Shown piece by piece: positions 39,994 through 47,586 of a stretch of 47,741 nt of DNA. Within the stretch, counting starts at the first letter, position 1, and each line of letters begins with the position of its first letter. The stretch is from an uncultured Eubacteriales bacterium. GTDB lineage: Bacteria; Bacillota; Clostridia; Oscillospirales; CAG-382. Position numbers and translations under genes: made by a program. The DNA lies in assembly GCA_934444645.1 (NCBI GenBank), contig CAKSCV010000022.1, positions 1-47,741 on the forward strand, read 5' to 3'. The notes beneath the pieces are model-generated. The model had not been told where the DNA came from. It worked only from the letters and a program-made list of their open reading frames with translations, and made no database searches.

Positions 39994-42243
39994 ATGAAAG
40001 TATTACACATGATCAGCGGCGGCGATACGGGCGGTGCCAAAACGCACGTCTTTGCCTTGCTCGGAAAACTAAAGGACCGCGCCGACGTGACCATCGTCTG
40101 CTTCATGAAGGGCGTTTTTTGGGACGAATTGCAGAATATCGGCGTGAAATGCGAGCTGATTTTACAGAAAAACCGCTTTGATATGTCGGTCGTCAAACGC
40201 TTGCGCGAGATCTGCGACGGCGGTATCGATGTGATTCACTGCCACGGTGCACGCGCCAATTTTATTGCCGCAGCCCTGCGGCAGCATGTCGATATTCCCA
40301 TGATTACCACCATTCACAGCGACTATTTGCTCGATTTTGACGGGTTTTACCGTAAGCTTGTCTATACCTCTCTCAACGTCTGGGCACTCAAAAAATTCAA
40401 ATACTTTATCGGCGTTTCGGACAATTTCCGCAAGATGTTGATTTCGCGCGGCTTTCGACCGAATTCGATTTATACCGTCTACAACGGCATGAATTATGCG
40501 GGTGAACCGCAGTATGTTTCCAAAGAAGATTTTGCCGCACGCATCGGCATTTCCTATGACCCGTCGCTTACCTATGTCGGCCTTATCGGCAGACACGATT
40601 ATGTCAAAGGCCACGATGTGTTTATCAAAGCCATCAAGCCGGTGCTTGAAAAATGTCCGAACACGCGCTTTATCATTGCCGGCGACGGCGAAAACCGTGC
40701 GTCGCTTGTCGAGCTTGCGAAAAATGAGGGCGTTGCGGATAAGCTGATTTTTGCCGGTTTTATCAAAGATATTTACAGCTTTATCCATTTTATCGATATC
40801 AACACGCTTACCTCGCGCAGCGAGAGCTTTCCGTATGTTTTGATGGAGGGCGCGCGCATGTCCAAACCGACCGTTTGCTCGGCAGTCGGCGGCATTCCCG
40901 ATTTTGTCATCGACGGCAAAACCGGTCTGCTGTTCCCGAACGAGGACAGTGCGGCACTGGCTGAGCGTTTGATACGCTTAATCGAGGACAAGCCGCTTGC
41001 CGAAGCCTACGGCAAGGCGCTGCATGAACTCGCACTTGCAAAATTTTCCGATACGGCACTTGCCGACAAGCATATGGAAATCTACCGGGCGGTGCTTCGG
41101 GACACCGCCGAAAAGAAAAAATACGATGTGGTCTTGTCCGGCTATTACGGTTTCGGCAACAGCGGTGACGATGCGCTGTTATTTGCCATCACCGACAGCT
41201 TGCAGAAGTACATGAAGGACGTGCGTGTGTGCGTGCTGTCCGCACGGGCAAAAAAAATGCGGGGTGTGTATGGCGTTGACTGCGTTGCACGTTTCAATCC
41301 GTTTGCCGTTTGTCGTGCGCTGAAAAACGCCAAAATGCTCATTTCCGGCGGCGGAAGTCTGATTCAGGATATTACCAGCTCCAAATCGCTTTTGTATTAC
41401 ACCTCTGTCATGCGTTATGCCGCACGGTGCGGCGACAAGGTTTATGTGTATGCCAACGGCATCGGACCATTGCGTGAGAAAAATTATGCGCGTGCCGCAA
41501 AAGCCTTGAGGACGGCGGATGCGATTACACTGCGCGACCCGGCATCGCTTGCGGAGCTTGAAAAAATCGGTGCAGACAGCGGCAAAGCCCGTGTGACTGC
41601 CGACCCGGTGTTGCTTGTGGAGGGAACGCCGCGTGAAGCACTGGCAACACTGTTTGCCGAGAACGGCTTGCCGAAAGACAGTCGTTTCTTCGGAATATCC
41701 GTGCGCGAATGGCAGACCAATGATCCGGATTTTGTGCGGAAAATCGCTGAAATTGCCGATTATGCTGCCGAAAAATACGGTCTTTTGCCGCTTTTCCTGC
41801 CCATGCGCTATCCGAACGATGTCGCAATCTCCGAGCAGATCGCATCCCGGTGCAGCGCGAAAGCCCATGTTTTGAATAAGGCGGTCGGCGTGAAGGATAT
41901 GATCGGCCTTGTGGGCTGTTCGGAGGCGGTGCTCGGTATGCGGCTGCATACGCTCATTTATGCTTCTGGCGCTTCGGTTCCCGTCATCGGCATTGTGTAC
42001 GATAAGAAGGTGTCGGCTTTTCTCGATTATATCGGCGAAAAGCGGCGCGTTGACACGGAAAACATCAATGTCGCGGCGGCAAAACGCGATTTGGATGAGA
42101 TCATGGAGCATCCGGAGGAAATCCGTGCATTCCTTGCCGGGCAAAAGGCGCGTCTTGCCGCGCTTGCCGAACAAAATGCCGCACTTGCCGCTGAGCTTTT
42201 GAAGGCATATGATGCGGAACATTCCGAAAGCAAAGGAAATTAA
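39994..42243 (+). CDS. csaB: Fused GT4 glycosyltransferase and CsaB-type polysaccharide pyruvyltransferase
   Basis: A two-enzyme protein of 749 residues. The first part (about 1-365) is a GT4 transferase: VLHMISGGDTGGAKTHVFAL start, VIHCHGARANF, IGRHDYVKGHDVFIKAI, IIAGDGEN and the E-x7-E region SESFPYVLMEGARMSKPTV. The second part (about 375-749) is CsaB: VLSGYYGFGNSGDDALLFAI, ISGGGSLIQDITS, YANGIGPL, ITLRDPASLAEL, VTADPVLL, and a C-terminal MRLHTLIYA with the catalytic-type H. CsaB adds a pyruvyl ketal from PEP to the secondary cell-wall polymer, which SLH domains of S-layer proteins bind. The fusion couples sugar addition and pyruvylation. AAGGAG lies 8 nt before the ATG. It is separated from the rest of the locus by cassette 1. 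Confidence 0.92.
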   Translation: MKVLHMISGGDTGGAKTHVFALLGKLKDRADVTIVCFMKGVFWDELQNIGVKCELILQKNRFDMSVVKRLREICDGGIDVIHCHGARANFIAAALRQHVDIPMITTIHSDYLLDFDGFYRKLVYTSLNVWALKKFKYFIGVSDNFRKMLISRGFRPNSIYTVYNGMNYAGEPQYVSKEDFAARIGISYDPSLTYVGLIGRHDYVKGHDVFIKAIKPVLEKCPNTRFIIAGDGENRASLVELAKNEGVADKLIFAGFIKDIYSFIHFIDINTLTSRSESFPYVLMEGARMSKPTVCSAVGGIPDFVIDGKTGLLFPNEDSAALAERLIRLIEDKPLAEAYGKALHELALAKFSDTALADKHMEIYRAVLRDTAEKKKYDVVLSGYYGFGNSGDDALLFAITDSLQKYMKDVRVCVLSARAKKMRGVYGVDCVARFNPFAVCRALKNAKMLISGGGSLIQDITSSKSLLYYTSVMRYAARCGDKVYVYANGIGPLREKNYARAAKALRTADAITLRDPASLAELEKIGADSGKARVTADPVLLVEGTPREALATLFAENGLPKDSRFFGISVREWQTNDPDFVRKIAEIADYAAEKYGLLPLFLPMRYPNDVAISEQIASRCSAKAHVLNKAVGVKDMIGLVGCSEAVLGMRLHTLIYASGASVPVIGIVYDKKVSAFLDYIGEKRRVDTENINVAAAKRDLDEIMEHPEEIRAFLAGQKARLAALAEQNAALAAELLKAYDAEHSESKGN

Positions 42244-42247
42244 AGCT

Positions 42248-43102
42248 ATGAAACTGCTTCAAAAAGCGTATGCAAAAATCAATTTAACGCTTGAAATTCT
42301 CGGCACACGCCGCGGCGACGGCTTTCACGACATTGCGTCGGTTATGATGAAGGTGCCGACGCTGTACGACGGGGTGACGCTTTCGGCTTCGGACGCGCCG
42401 GAGGATGCCGGATTGATTGCTTTTTCCTGCGACAGGGACGTGTGTGCGCCCGAGAAAAATCTTGCCTATCTTGCGGCGAAACGGTACTATGATTTTGTAC
42501 ATAATAAGGAAGAAAAAAAACTTCCCGGCATTTCGATTGCATTAAAAAAGAACATCCCGTCCGGTGCGGGTCTTGCCGGCGGAAGCTCGGACGCGGCGGC
42601 GGTCTTGAACGGACTGAATGAGCTTTTTGGAAAGCTTGACAAAAGCGAGCTTTTTCAAATCGCCCTGTCGCTCGGCAGTGATATCCCGTTTTGCTTAGAC
42701 CCGTGCGGCGCGGCGCTTTGCACCGGACGCGGCGAGCTTCTCGAACCGCTCCCGACACCGGAAAATGTCCGGATCGAACTGCATTTTCCGCAAACGCCGC
42801 TTTCCACTGCCGGTATTTATGCGGAATATGACCGCTTTTTCGGTGATGATTACACAAAAAACAAAAGTCTTCTTTTGGCGGACGCGCTGAAAAAGCATGA
42901 GCCGCTTGCCTCGTTTGCCGCATTTCTGTGCAACGATTTTCAGCCGCTTTGCGAAAAACGCTGCCCTGAAATTGCGCTTCTCTGCGAACAATTAAAGCGC
43001 GAAGGCTTCTACGCCCAAATGTCCGGCAGCGGCTCGGCGGTGTTTGGACTACGGAGCGAAAAACAGCAATATTGTATCAAAAATCCGCAAGATTATACTT
43101 GA
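42248..43102 (+). CDS. ispE: 4-diphosphocytidyl-2-C-methyl-D-erythritol kinase
   Basis: GHMP-family kinase of the MEP pathway to isopentenyl diphosphate, the source of undecaprenyl carriers; 284 residues. The N-terminal AYAKINLTLEIL (about 7-18) holds the conserved Lys/Asn. The ATP loop is PSGAGLAGGSSDAAAV (about 95-110), and GSDIPFCLDPCGAALCTGRGE and MSGSGSAVFG complete the family signatures. The ATG at 42248 is chosen for AAAGGA 9 nt upstream; the longer frame starts inside csaB. It begins 4 bp after csaB, so it is cotranscribed. The C-terminus ends soon after the last motif and contains the promoter of the next gene. Confidence 0.95.
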   Translation: MKLLQKAYAKINLTLEILGTRRGDGFHDIASVMMKVPTLYDGVTLSASDAPEDAGLIAFSCDRDVCAPEKNLAYLAAKRYYDFVHNKEEKKLPGISIALKKNIPSGAGLAGGSSDAAAVLNGLNELFGKLDKSELFQIALSLGSDIPFCLDPCGAALCTGRGELLEPLPTPENVRIELHFPQTPLSTAGIYAEYDRFFGDDYTKNKSLLLADALKKHEPLASFAAFLCNDFQPLCEKRCPEIALLCEQLKREGFYAQMSGSGSAVFGLRSEKQQYCIKNPQDYT

Positions 43103-43126
43103 CTTTTTACGTACTTTGCGGTATGA
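43098..43126 (+). promoter_or_regulatory. Sigma-A promoter for the dehydrogenase gene
   Basis: TTGACT (43098-43103), 17 nt, TATGAT (43121-43126). The -35 box overlaps the ispE stop codon. The leader is about 75 nt. Confidence 0.75.
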
Positions 43127-43206
43127 TTAACGTAGAAACGACTGTGGAGTTTTCTGCAATTTTACCGGTGACCGGAAGAGCTTCCGCACCGAAAAGGAGG
43201 ATCACC

Positions 43207-44295
43207 ATGAGTGATGTATTGAAGATCGGCATTATCGGCTGCGGCGGTATTGCCAACGGCAAGCATATGCCTGCCTTAAAGCAGGTTCCCGATGTTGAAA
43301 TGGTCGCATTCTGCGATATCGTCGAGGAAAGAGCCGTCAAGGCGGCCAAGGATTACGGCACGCCCGACGCAAAGGTGTATGTGGATTACAAGGAACTCTT
43401 GAAGGATGAGAGTATTGACGTGGTTCATGTCTGCACGCCGAATAGAGAACACAGCTTTATTACGATTGATGCACTCGAAGCCGGCAAGCACGTTTACTGC
43501 GAAAAGCCGATGGCAAAGACCTATGCCGAAGGCAAGGCTATGCTGGACGCCGCCAAGCGCACCGGCAAGAGATTGACCATCGGTTATCAGAACCGTCAGA
43601 CGCCGCAGGCTTTGTATGTTAAGAAGGCTTGCGAGGACGGCGTTCTGGGTGATATTTATTATGCAAACGCCATCGCGCTTCGCCGCAGAGCCGTTCCGAC
43701 CTGGGGCGTGTTCCTTAACGAAGAAGAACAGGGCGGCGGTCCGCTTATCGACATCGGTACGCACGCGCTCGATATGACCCTTTGGTGCATGCAGAACTAT
43801 AAACCGAAGATGGTGGTCGGCACCAAGTACAGAAAGCTCGCCGACCAGACCGAAACCGCAAATGCCTGGGGCGATTGGGATCCCAAGCAGTTCACGGTGG
43901 AGGACAGTGCGTTCGGCTTTATTACCATGGAGGACGGCGCAACCATTATCCTCGAATCCAGCTGGGCACTCAACATTTTGGATGCAAGCGAAGCCGCTTT
44001 CCGCCTTTGCGGTACCAAGGCCGGCGCGGATACCGTCAACAACAGCGCACGCATTAACGGCGTAAAATACGGCAGACAGTATGTCGAACAGCCTGCACTC
44101 ACTGCCGGCGGCGTTGCTTTCTACGACGGCGCCAATGCGTCTCCGGCTGTGCTTGATATGGCACAGTGGATTAGCGCCCTTCGCACCAATACCGATCCGT
44201 GCGTTCTTCCGGAACAGGCACTCTGCGTGACCCGTATTTTGGAAGCTATCTACGAATCCTCCAAGACCGGCAAACCGGTTTACTTCAACGACTAA
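43207..44295 (+). CDS. Gfo/Idh/MocA-family NAD(P)-dependent oxidoreductase
   Basis: A 362-residue sugar or cyclitol dehydrogenase. The N-terminal Rossmann fold has KIGIIGCGGIANGKH (about 5-19). VVHVCTPNREHSFI and the signature VYCEKPMAKT (about 97-106) contain the catalytic Lys of the E-K-P motif. GGGPLIDIGTHALDMTLWCM (about 177-196) supplies the D-x3-H pair. Substrate is unknown. The next gene, a TIM-barrel isomerase-like protein, suggests a two-step conversion of an inositol-like or uronic-acid-like sugar. AAAAGGAGGATC precedes the ATG at 43207; the longer frame runs through the promoter. A terminator lies before the next gene. Confidence 0.92.
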   Translation: MSDVLKIGIIGCGGIANGKHMPALKQVPDVEMVAFCDIVEERAVKAAKDYGTPDAKVYVDYKELLKDESIDVVHVCTPNREHSFITIDALEAGKHVYCEKPMAKTYAEGKAMLDAAKRTGKRLTIGYQNRQTPQALYVKKACEDGVLGDIYYANAIALRRRAVPTWGVFLNEEEQGGGPLIDIGTHALDMTLWCMQNYKPKMVVGTKYRKLADQTETANAWGDWDPKQFTVEDSAFGFITMEDGATIILESSWALNILDASEAAFRLCGTKAGADTVNNSARINGVKYGRQYVEQPALTAGGVAFYDGANASPAVLDMAQWISALRTNTDPCVLPEQALCVTRILEAIYESSKTGKPVYFND

Positions 44296-44302
44296 AATTT
44301 GC

Positions 44303-44338
44303 AAAAGGCGCGGAATCGGTGCGGTTCTGCGCCTTTTT
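44303..44338 (+). terminator. Terminator or attenuator between dehydrogenase and isomerase genes
   Basis: AAAAGGCGC / GCGCCTTTTT stem, extended by a partly paired inner region (GGAAT / GTTCT), followed by a T run. It lies 30 bp before the next gene, which has its own good SD but no clear promoter. It may therefore lower rather than stop expression of that gene. Confidence 0.75.
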
Positions 44339-44367
44339 GTCTGAATATCCGATAAAGGAGAAGAAAG

Positions 44368-45207
44368 ATGAAACTCGGCATTATCGCGTCCTATGAAAAC
44401 GAGAAAACCTTTGAAACCGTCAAAAATCTGGGACTGGACGGCATGGAATTTACGGTCAATTTCGACAAAGACAGCAAGCAATTTTTAGAGGATATTCCCG
44501 AAATTACGCGCCGCATGAAAAAATACGGCCTTACGACGCTTTCGACCGGCCGTTGGGGCATGAAGCGCGTCGATGACGACGGAAAAGTGATTCCCGAAGC
44601 GCTCGAGCACGACAAAAATGTCATTCTCGGCGCGCATAAGCTCGGCTGCCCGGTCTTCAACTGCGGCTGCAACTATGCGAAAAATCTGACTTTGAAGCAG
44701 AATCTTGAGGTTGCTTACGATTATTTTTCGACATTACTTGACTATGCGGACGATAAAAACGTGAAAATTGCGGTTTATAACTGCGAATGGGAGAATTTTG
44801 TCATTGACCCGGCCACATGGCTCGTGCTTCTTCCGGCTTTGCCGAAACTCGGCATCAAATATGACCCGTCCCACAGCATTGAGCATACGCATGATTATAA
44901 GGAATATCTGCCGGAAATGGCGAAATTCGGCGATCGGTTCTACCATTTTCATGTAAAAGGCTCGTTGTTTATCGACGGCGAACATTACGATGACCCGCCG
45001 GCCGGCATGGACGGCATCAACTGGGGCGCAGTGTTTGACATTCTCTATACCAAGAATTATGACGGCGCAGTGTGCTATGAGCCGCATTCGAAATATTGGA
45101 CGGGCGCGAAAGGCCGTTGGGCGATCGATTTTTCATTAAATTATATCAAACCGTTCTTCATGCCGGAGGATTATAAGGGCGATATGGCAAGCCCGTATTC
45201 GCTGTAA
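44368..45207 (+). CDS. Sugar phosphate isomerase/epimerase-like TIM-barrel protein
   Basis: A 279-residue protein of the xylose-isomerase-like superfamily. It starts MKLGIIASYENEKTFETVKN, and metal-site strands include PVFNCGCNY, IAVYNCEWENF (Glu), GIKYDPSHSIE (D-x-x-H), FYHFHVKGS (H-x-H) and AVCYEPHSKYW (Glu). It belongs to a different subfamily from the protein at 24565. Its partner is the Gfo/Idh/MocA dehydrogenase just upstream, a pairing common in inositol and unusual-sugar pathways. AAAGGAG precedes the ATG. It ends at 45207, directly against the outer end of cassette 2. Confidence 0.85.
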   Translation: MKLGIIASYENEKTFETVKNLGLDGMEFTVNFDKDSKQFLEDIPEITRRMKKYGLTTLSTGRWGMKRVDDDGKVIPEALEHDKNVILGAHKLGCPVFNCGCNYAKNLTLKQNLEVAYDYFSTLLDYADDKNVKIAVYNCEWENFVIDPATWLVLLPALPKLGIKYDPSHSIEHTHDYKEYLPEMAKFGDRFYHFHVKGSLFIDGEHYDDPPAGMDGINWGAVFDILYTKNYDGAVCYEPHSKYWTGAKGRWAIDFSLNYIKPFFMPEDYKGDMASPYSL

Positions 45208-45464
45208 CGCCGCAAGGCGGAAAAAGGATTTAATTAGGTTTGTACGAATGTGTTATCTTTGTGCGCTGATTCGAGGTTTGCAAAACCTCGAAGCTCCCTT
45301 AAAAAGGTTTTAATTGTTGCGGAGTGAAGCTGCCGTTGCGGTGCACTGATTCGAGGTTTGCAGAACCTCGGAGCTTCCCGGAAAGGGAACGGGTTTATTC
45401 TTTTCGCTTGTACGAAAAGAACCAAAAGTACACCAGAGGTTTGCGAACCTCTGGACTCCGGGGA

Positions 45465-45580
45465 CGATTCAAATCGCCGGTCGATACGTTTTTGAAGCGA
45501 AAGTGACCGGCATTCATCAAGTAACCGGTTTTGCGAAAAGCTGCAACTTCACCGGGTATCGCCGGCAATGATTTGAATCG
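45465..45580 (-). repeat. Type II junction element, copy 2 (116 nt)
   Basis: Same length and same 11-bp closing stem (CGATTCAAATC / GATTTGAATCG) as the copy at 39273-39388, in the opposite orientation. Differences between the copies are few. Confidence 0.8.
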
Positions 45581-45670
45581 GTGCGACGCTCCGGCTTTAC
45601 AGCGTAAGAATTTAGAGCGGAGATCAAAAGAATAGCTGTATTCTTTGCAAACCAGACAATGGAGTCTATT

Positions 45671-46297
45671 ATGAAAGGAAAAAGCAAAGTTAGAATTAGG
45701 GATATATTTGTTTATGGATTGGCGTCGATTGGGGCAAATTACATTGCATCGTTCTTTGGTATGCATACCTTAAGGGGACTTATCGGCCCGATGCTGCTAA
45801 AAACCGCGCAAATTTCACATACTTTGTTTTACTTCTTGTGCTACTTATTGAATTTGCCGCCGGTGCTTTTTCTCTCTCTTTTTATCAGCTATTTTGTGTT
45901 AAAAAGAATCATTCCCAAACAATACGCGCCCTCCGATACGCTGAAAGACGGCATGAAGAAAGCGCTCGTTACTGTGTTGCCGGGCGAAATCGGACGTTTG
46001 ATCCTCTGCTCACGCTATGTCGGTATTATGAACGATGGCGGACGTTTCGGGTATATCCCCTCCGTTTTATATGATACAATTTATATCGGGCTGACGAATC
46101 GACGTGAACCAATACGGCAGTTAGGCGAAATCCTTTGGCAGGATCGGCTCTGGTATTTTGTGTTTTATATGATTTACTTATGCATATATCTGTGTCTTAT
46201 CCTGTTTCTTTGCAACAAAATATGGAAAAATGCCGAACGGGATGGCAAGGATATGATTTTCCATGAAAGGTATCGATCCAAGCCGAAGTTATACTAA
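45671..46297 (+). CDS. Unrecognised membrane protein, cassette 2 cargo gene 1
   Basis: A 208-residue protein that I do not recognise. A basic N-terminus (MKGKSKVRIRD) is followed by about four hydrophobic segments: IFVYGLASIGANYIASFF (about 11-28), LFYFLCYLLN and VLFLSLFISYFVL (about 53-80), and a strong one near the C-terminus (FVFYMIYLCIYLCLILFL, about 168-185). The central polar part contains LPGEIGRLILCSRYVG and NDGGRFGYIPSVLYD. The end is basic. The ATG at 45671 is chosen for GGAG 6 nt upstream; an ATG four codons earlier overlaps that site. Base composition is more AT-rich than in the flanking genes. It is followed 62 bp later by the second cargo gene, so the two may act together. Confidence 0.75.
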   Translation: MKGKSKVRIRDIFVYGLASIGANYIASFFGMHTLRGLIGPMLLKTAQISHTLFYFLCYLLNLPPVLFLSLFISYFVLKRIIPKQYAPSDTLKDGMKKALVTVLPGEIGRLILCSRYVGIMNDGGRFGYIPSVLYDTIYIGLTNRREPIRQLGEILWQDRLWYFVFYMIYLCIYLCLILFLCNKIWKNAERDGKDMIFHERYRSKPKLY

Positions 46298-46359
46298 GCA
46301 GTTTTGCCCAGAAAGAAGGGAAAGGTGTGACCTGAAAGGTCGTCGCGACACCGCATGTT

Positions 46360-46959
46360 ATGTTGTTTTGGGGTATCATGTATGTGGCACTCATCGCTGC
46401 CGTGCTCTTTGTTCTGTACAGTATCTATAAAGTGATTTGGTATATTGTAAAAATCCTTGTGCTGTTCGGGAAAGTGTCAAAGCTTGCCCGTGGTGGCGTC
46501 ACGGTACAATGGCTGCGCCATCCGTTAAAAATCATCTTCGGACAAAAAGGTGTACCGATTTTCACGGTCGGTATGTCGGGAAAAAACTACGAAGTCAGCG
46601 TTCTGTCTTTCATTTCAACCCACAGCCGCTGGAATATTGAAAAAACACGTACCCGTTACCTTTTTGAAGTCAGAAAATACAATAAAATCCTATATAATGT
46701 ATACAATAATTCAGGAACGGAGCCGGAGCTTTCCAAAGAGTACCGCCGAGAAACGCGTCTATACCGAAAAGAACTCTATGTTTCGCCGATCAGCGAAGCG
46801 TATGATAAACAAATGTGGTTAGTCTATCCAAAACCACGGCTTTTGACGTATACCGACACCGGTTGGGAGTGCCTGATTGCGGGAAGTGTTGTCGGCGGAC
46901 ATGAAATTATGTATGCAAAAGATTTTTTCGGATTATTTTTCAAAGAAAAGAAAAGTTAG
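46360..46959 (+). CDS. Unrecognised single-pass membrane protein, cassette 2 cargo gene 2
   Basis: A 199-residue protein that I do not recognise. One long N-terminal hydrophobic stretch (about 5-37, VALIAAVLFVLYSIYKVIWYIV region) is followed by a soluble, probably cytoplasmic part rich in Tyr, Arg and Lys: VQWLRHPLKIIFGQKG, EVSVLSFISTHSRW, TRTRYLFEVRKYNKI, WLVYPKPRLLTYTDTGWECL and AGSVVGGHEIMYAKDFFGLF. The start is uncertain. The ATG at 46360 has only a weak distant SD; the ATG at 46378 follows GGGGT by 4 nt and would remove six residues. It lies between gene 1 and the conserved inner end of cassette 2. It has no Cys/His clusters, nucleotide-binding loop or nuclease motif that I can see. Confidence 0.7.
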   Translation: MLFWGIMYVALIAAVLFVLYSIYKVIWYIVKILVLFGKVSKLARGGVTVQWLRHPLKIIFGQKGVPIFTVGMSGKNYEVSVLSFISTHSRWNIEKTRTRYLFEVRKYNKILYNVYNNSGTEPELSKEYRRETRLYRKELYVSPISEAYDKQMWLVYPKPRLLTYTDTGWECLIAGSVVGGHEIMYAKDFFGLFFKEKKS

Positions 46960-47178
46960 GTAAAGAATATCAATGAAAGAAAAGAAGATATGCATGATGT
47001 ATTCTTCGGTTAAAGAAAGCCTTTTCTCAGCACTGCAAAACTCCAACTTCCCACCGCACCAAAGCTAACGAGCAGCAGTAAATTTCATCCGCAAAAACTT
47101 ACTGTAAGCTTGCAGTACAACAATCCTTTTTCGAAAAACAACGGTCTTGCGTCTGCACTACGGTAACCCTTTCGCACC

Positions 47179-47276
47179 GATTCAAAGCCTTTTCGCCGGC
47201 GTTTTGCAGGCAAAACCGGTTTCGGTACGTGCCGCCGGAAATTTCTGCAAAGTCACTTCCGGCAGAGCTTTGAATC
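47179..47276 (+). repeat. Type I junction element, copy 2 (98 nt)
   Basis: Equal in length to 38610-38707 and closed by the same 10-bp stem. The inner hairpin GGC-ACGA-GCC of copy 1 is GGT-ACGT-GCC here, so pairing is kept by a G-U. The CCGG-CG-TTTTGC / GCAAAACCGG and GCCGGAA / TTCCGGC stems are unchanged, and other changes fall mainly in loops. Confidence 0.8.
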
Positions 47277-47586
47277 GAGGTCGCAGGACGGAGTCCCGCG
47301 TGCTTTTTGGTTACTTTTTGCACGACGCAAAAAGTGACAACTCGTTCCCTTTCCGGGAAGCTCCGAGGTTTTGCAAACCTCGAATCAGCACACATAAGCA
47401 ACAACCTCGCACCGCAACAATTAAAACCTTTCAAGGAAGCTTCGAGGTTCTGCGAATCTCGAACCAGCGCACTAAAACAACAAATCTGTACAACCCAATT
47501 AAATCCTTTTGAAAGAATCGAGGTTCTGCTAACCTTGAATCAGCGCACAAAGATGCATCTTCGCACAAACCCATTAAATCCTTTTG

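Larger units (their letters stand above)
45208..47586. mobile_element. Cassette 2: inverted-arm modular repeat element carrying two membrane-protein genes
   Basis: Left arm 45208-45580 (outward to the left): GCC-GCAA-GGC hairpin, terminal AAGGATTTAATT (45224-45235), palindromes at 45272-45290 and 45352-45370, an AACCTCT palindrome, then the type II junction. Right arm 47179-47586 (outward to the right): type I junction, GCAAAAAGT hairpin, palindromes at 47364, 47443 and 47519, and terminal AATTAAATCCTTTTG twice (47497-47511, 47573-47586). The interior carries conserved ends matching cassette 1 (about 45581-45660 and 47010-47178) around two genes at 45671-46959. The order of junctions is the mirror of cassette 1, so the whole element is flipped. 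No mobility gene is present, so any movement would need help from elsewhere. Confidence 0.7.

Noticed and set aside
41179..42222. 347-codon minus-strand frame, and 401 codons at 43276-44481
   Set aside because: Long antisense frames caused by codon bias of csaB and the dehydrogenase gene; no SD and no motif.
38422..47537. CRISPR array
   Set aside because: The palindromes are regularly spaced, but the sequence between them is itself conserved (CAACAATTAAAACC linker), units are few, and no cas gene is present.
38375..47586. Integron gene cassettes with attC sites
   Set aside because: No integrase, and no paired R'/R'' core sites with the GTTRRRY motif. The arms are inverted around the cargo rather than one site per gene.
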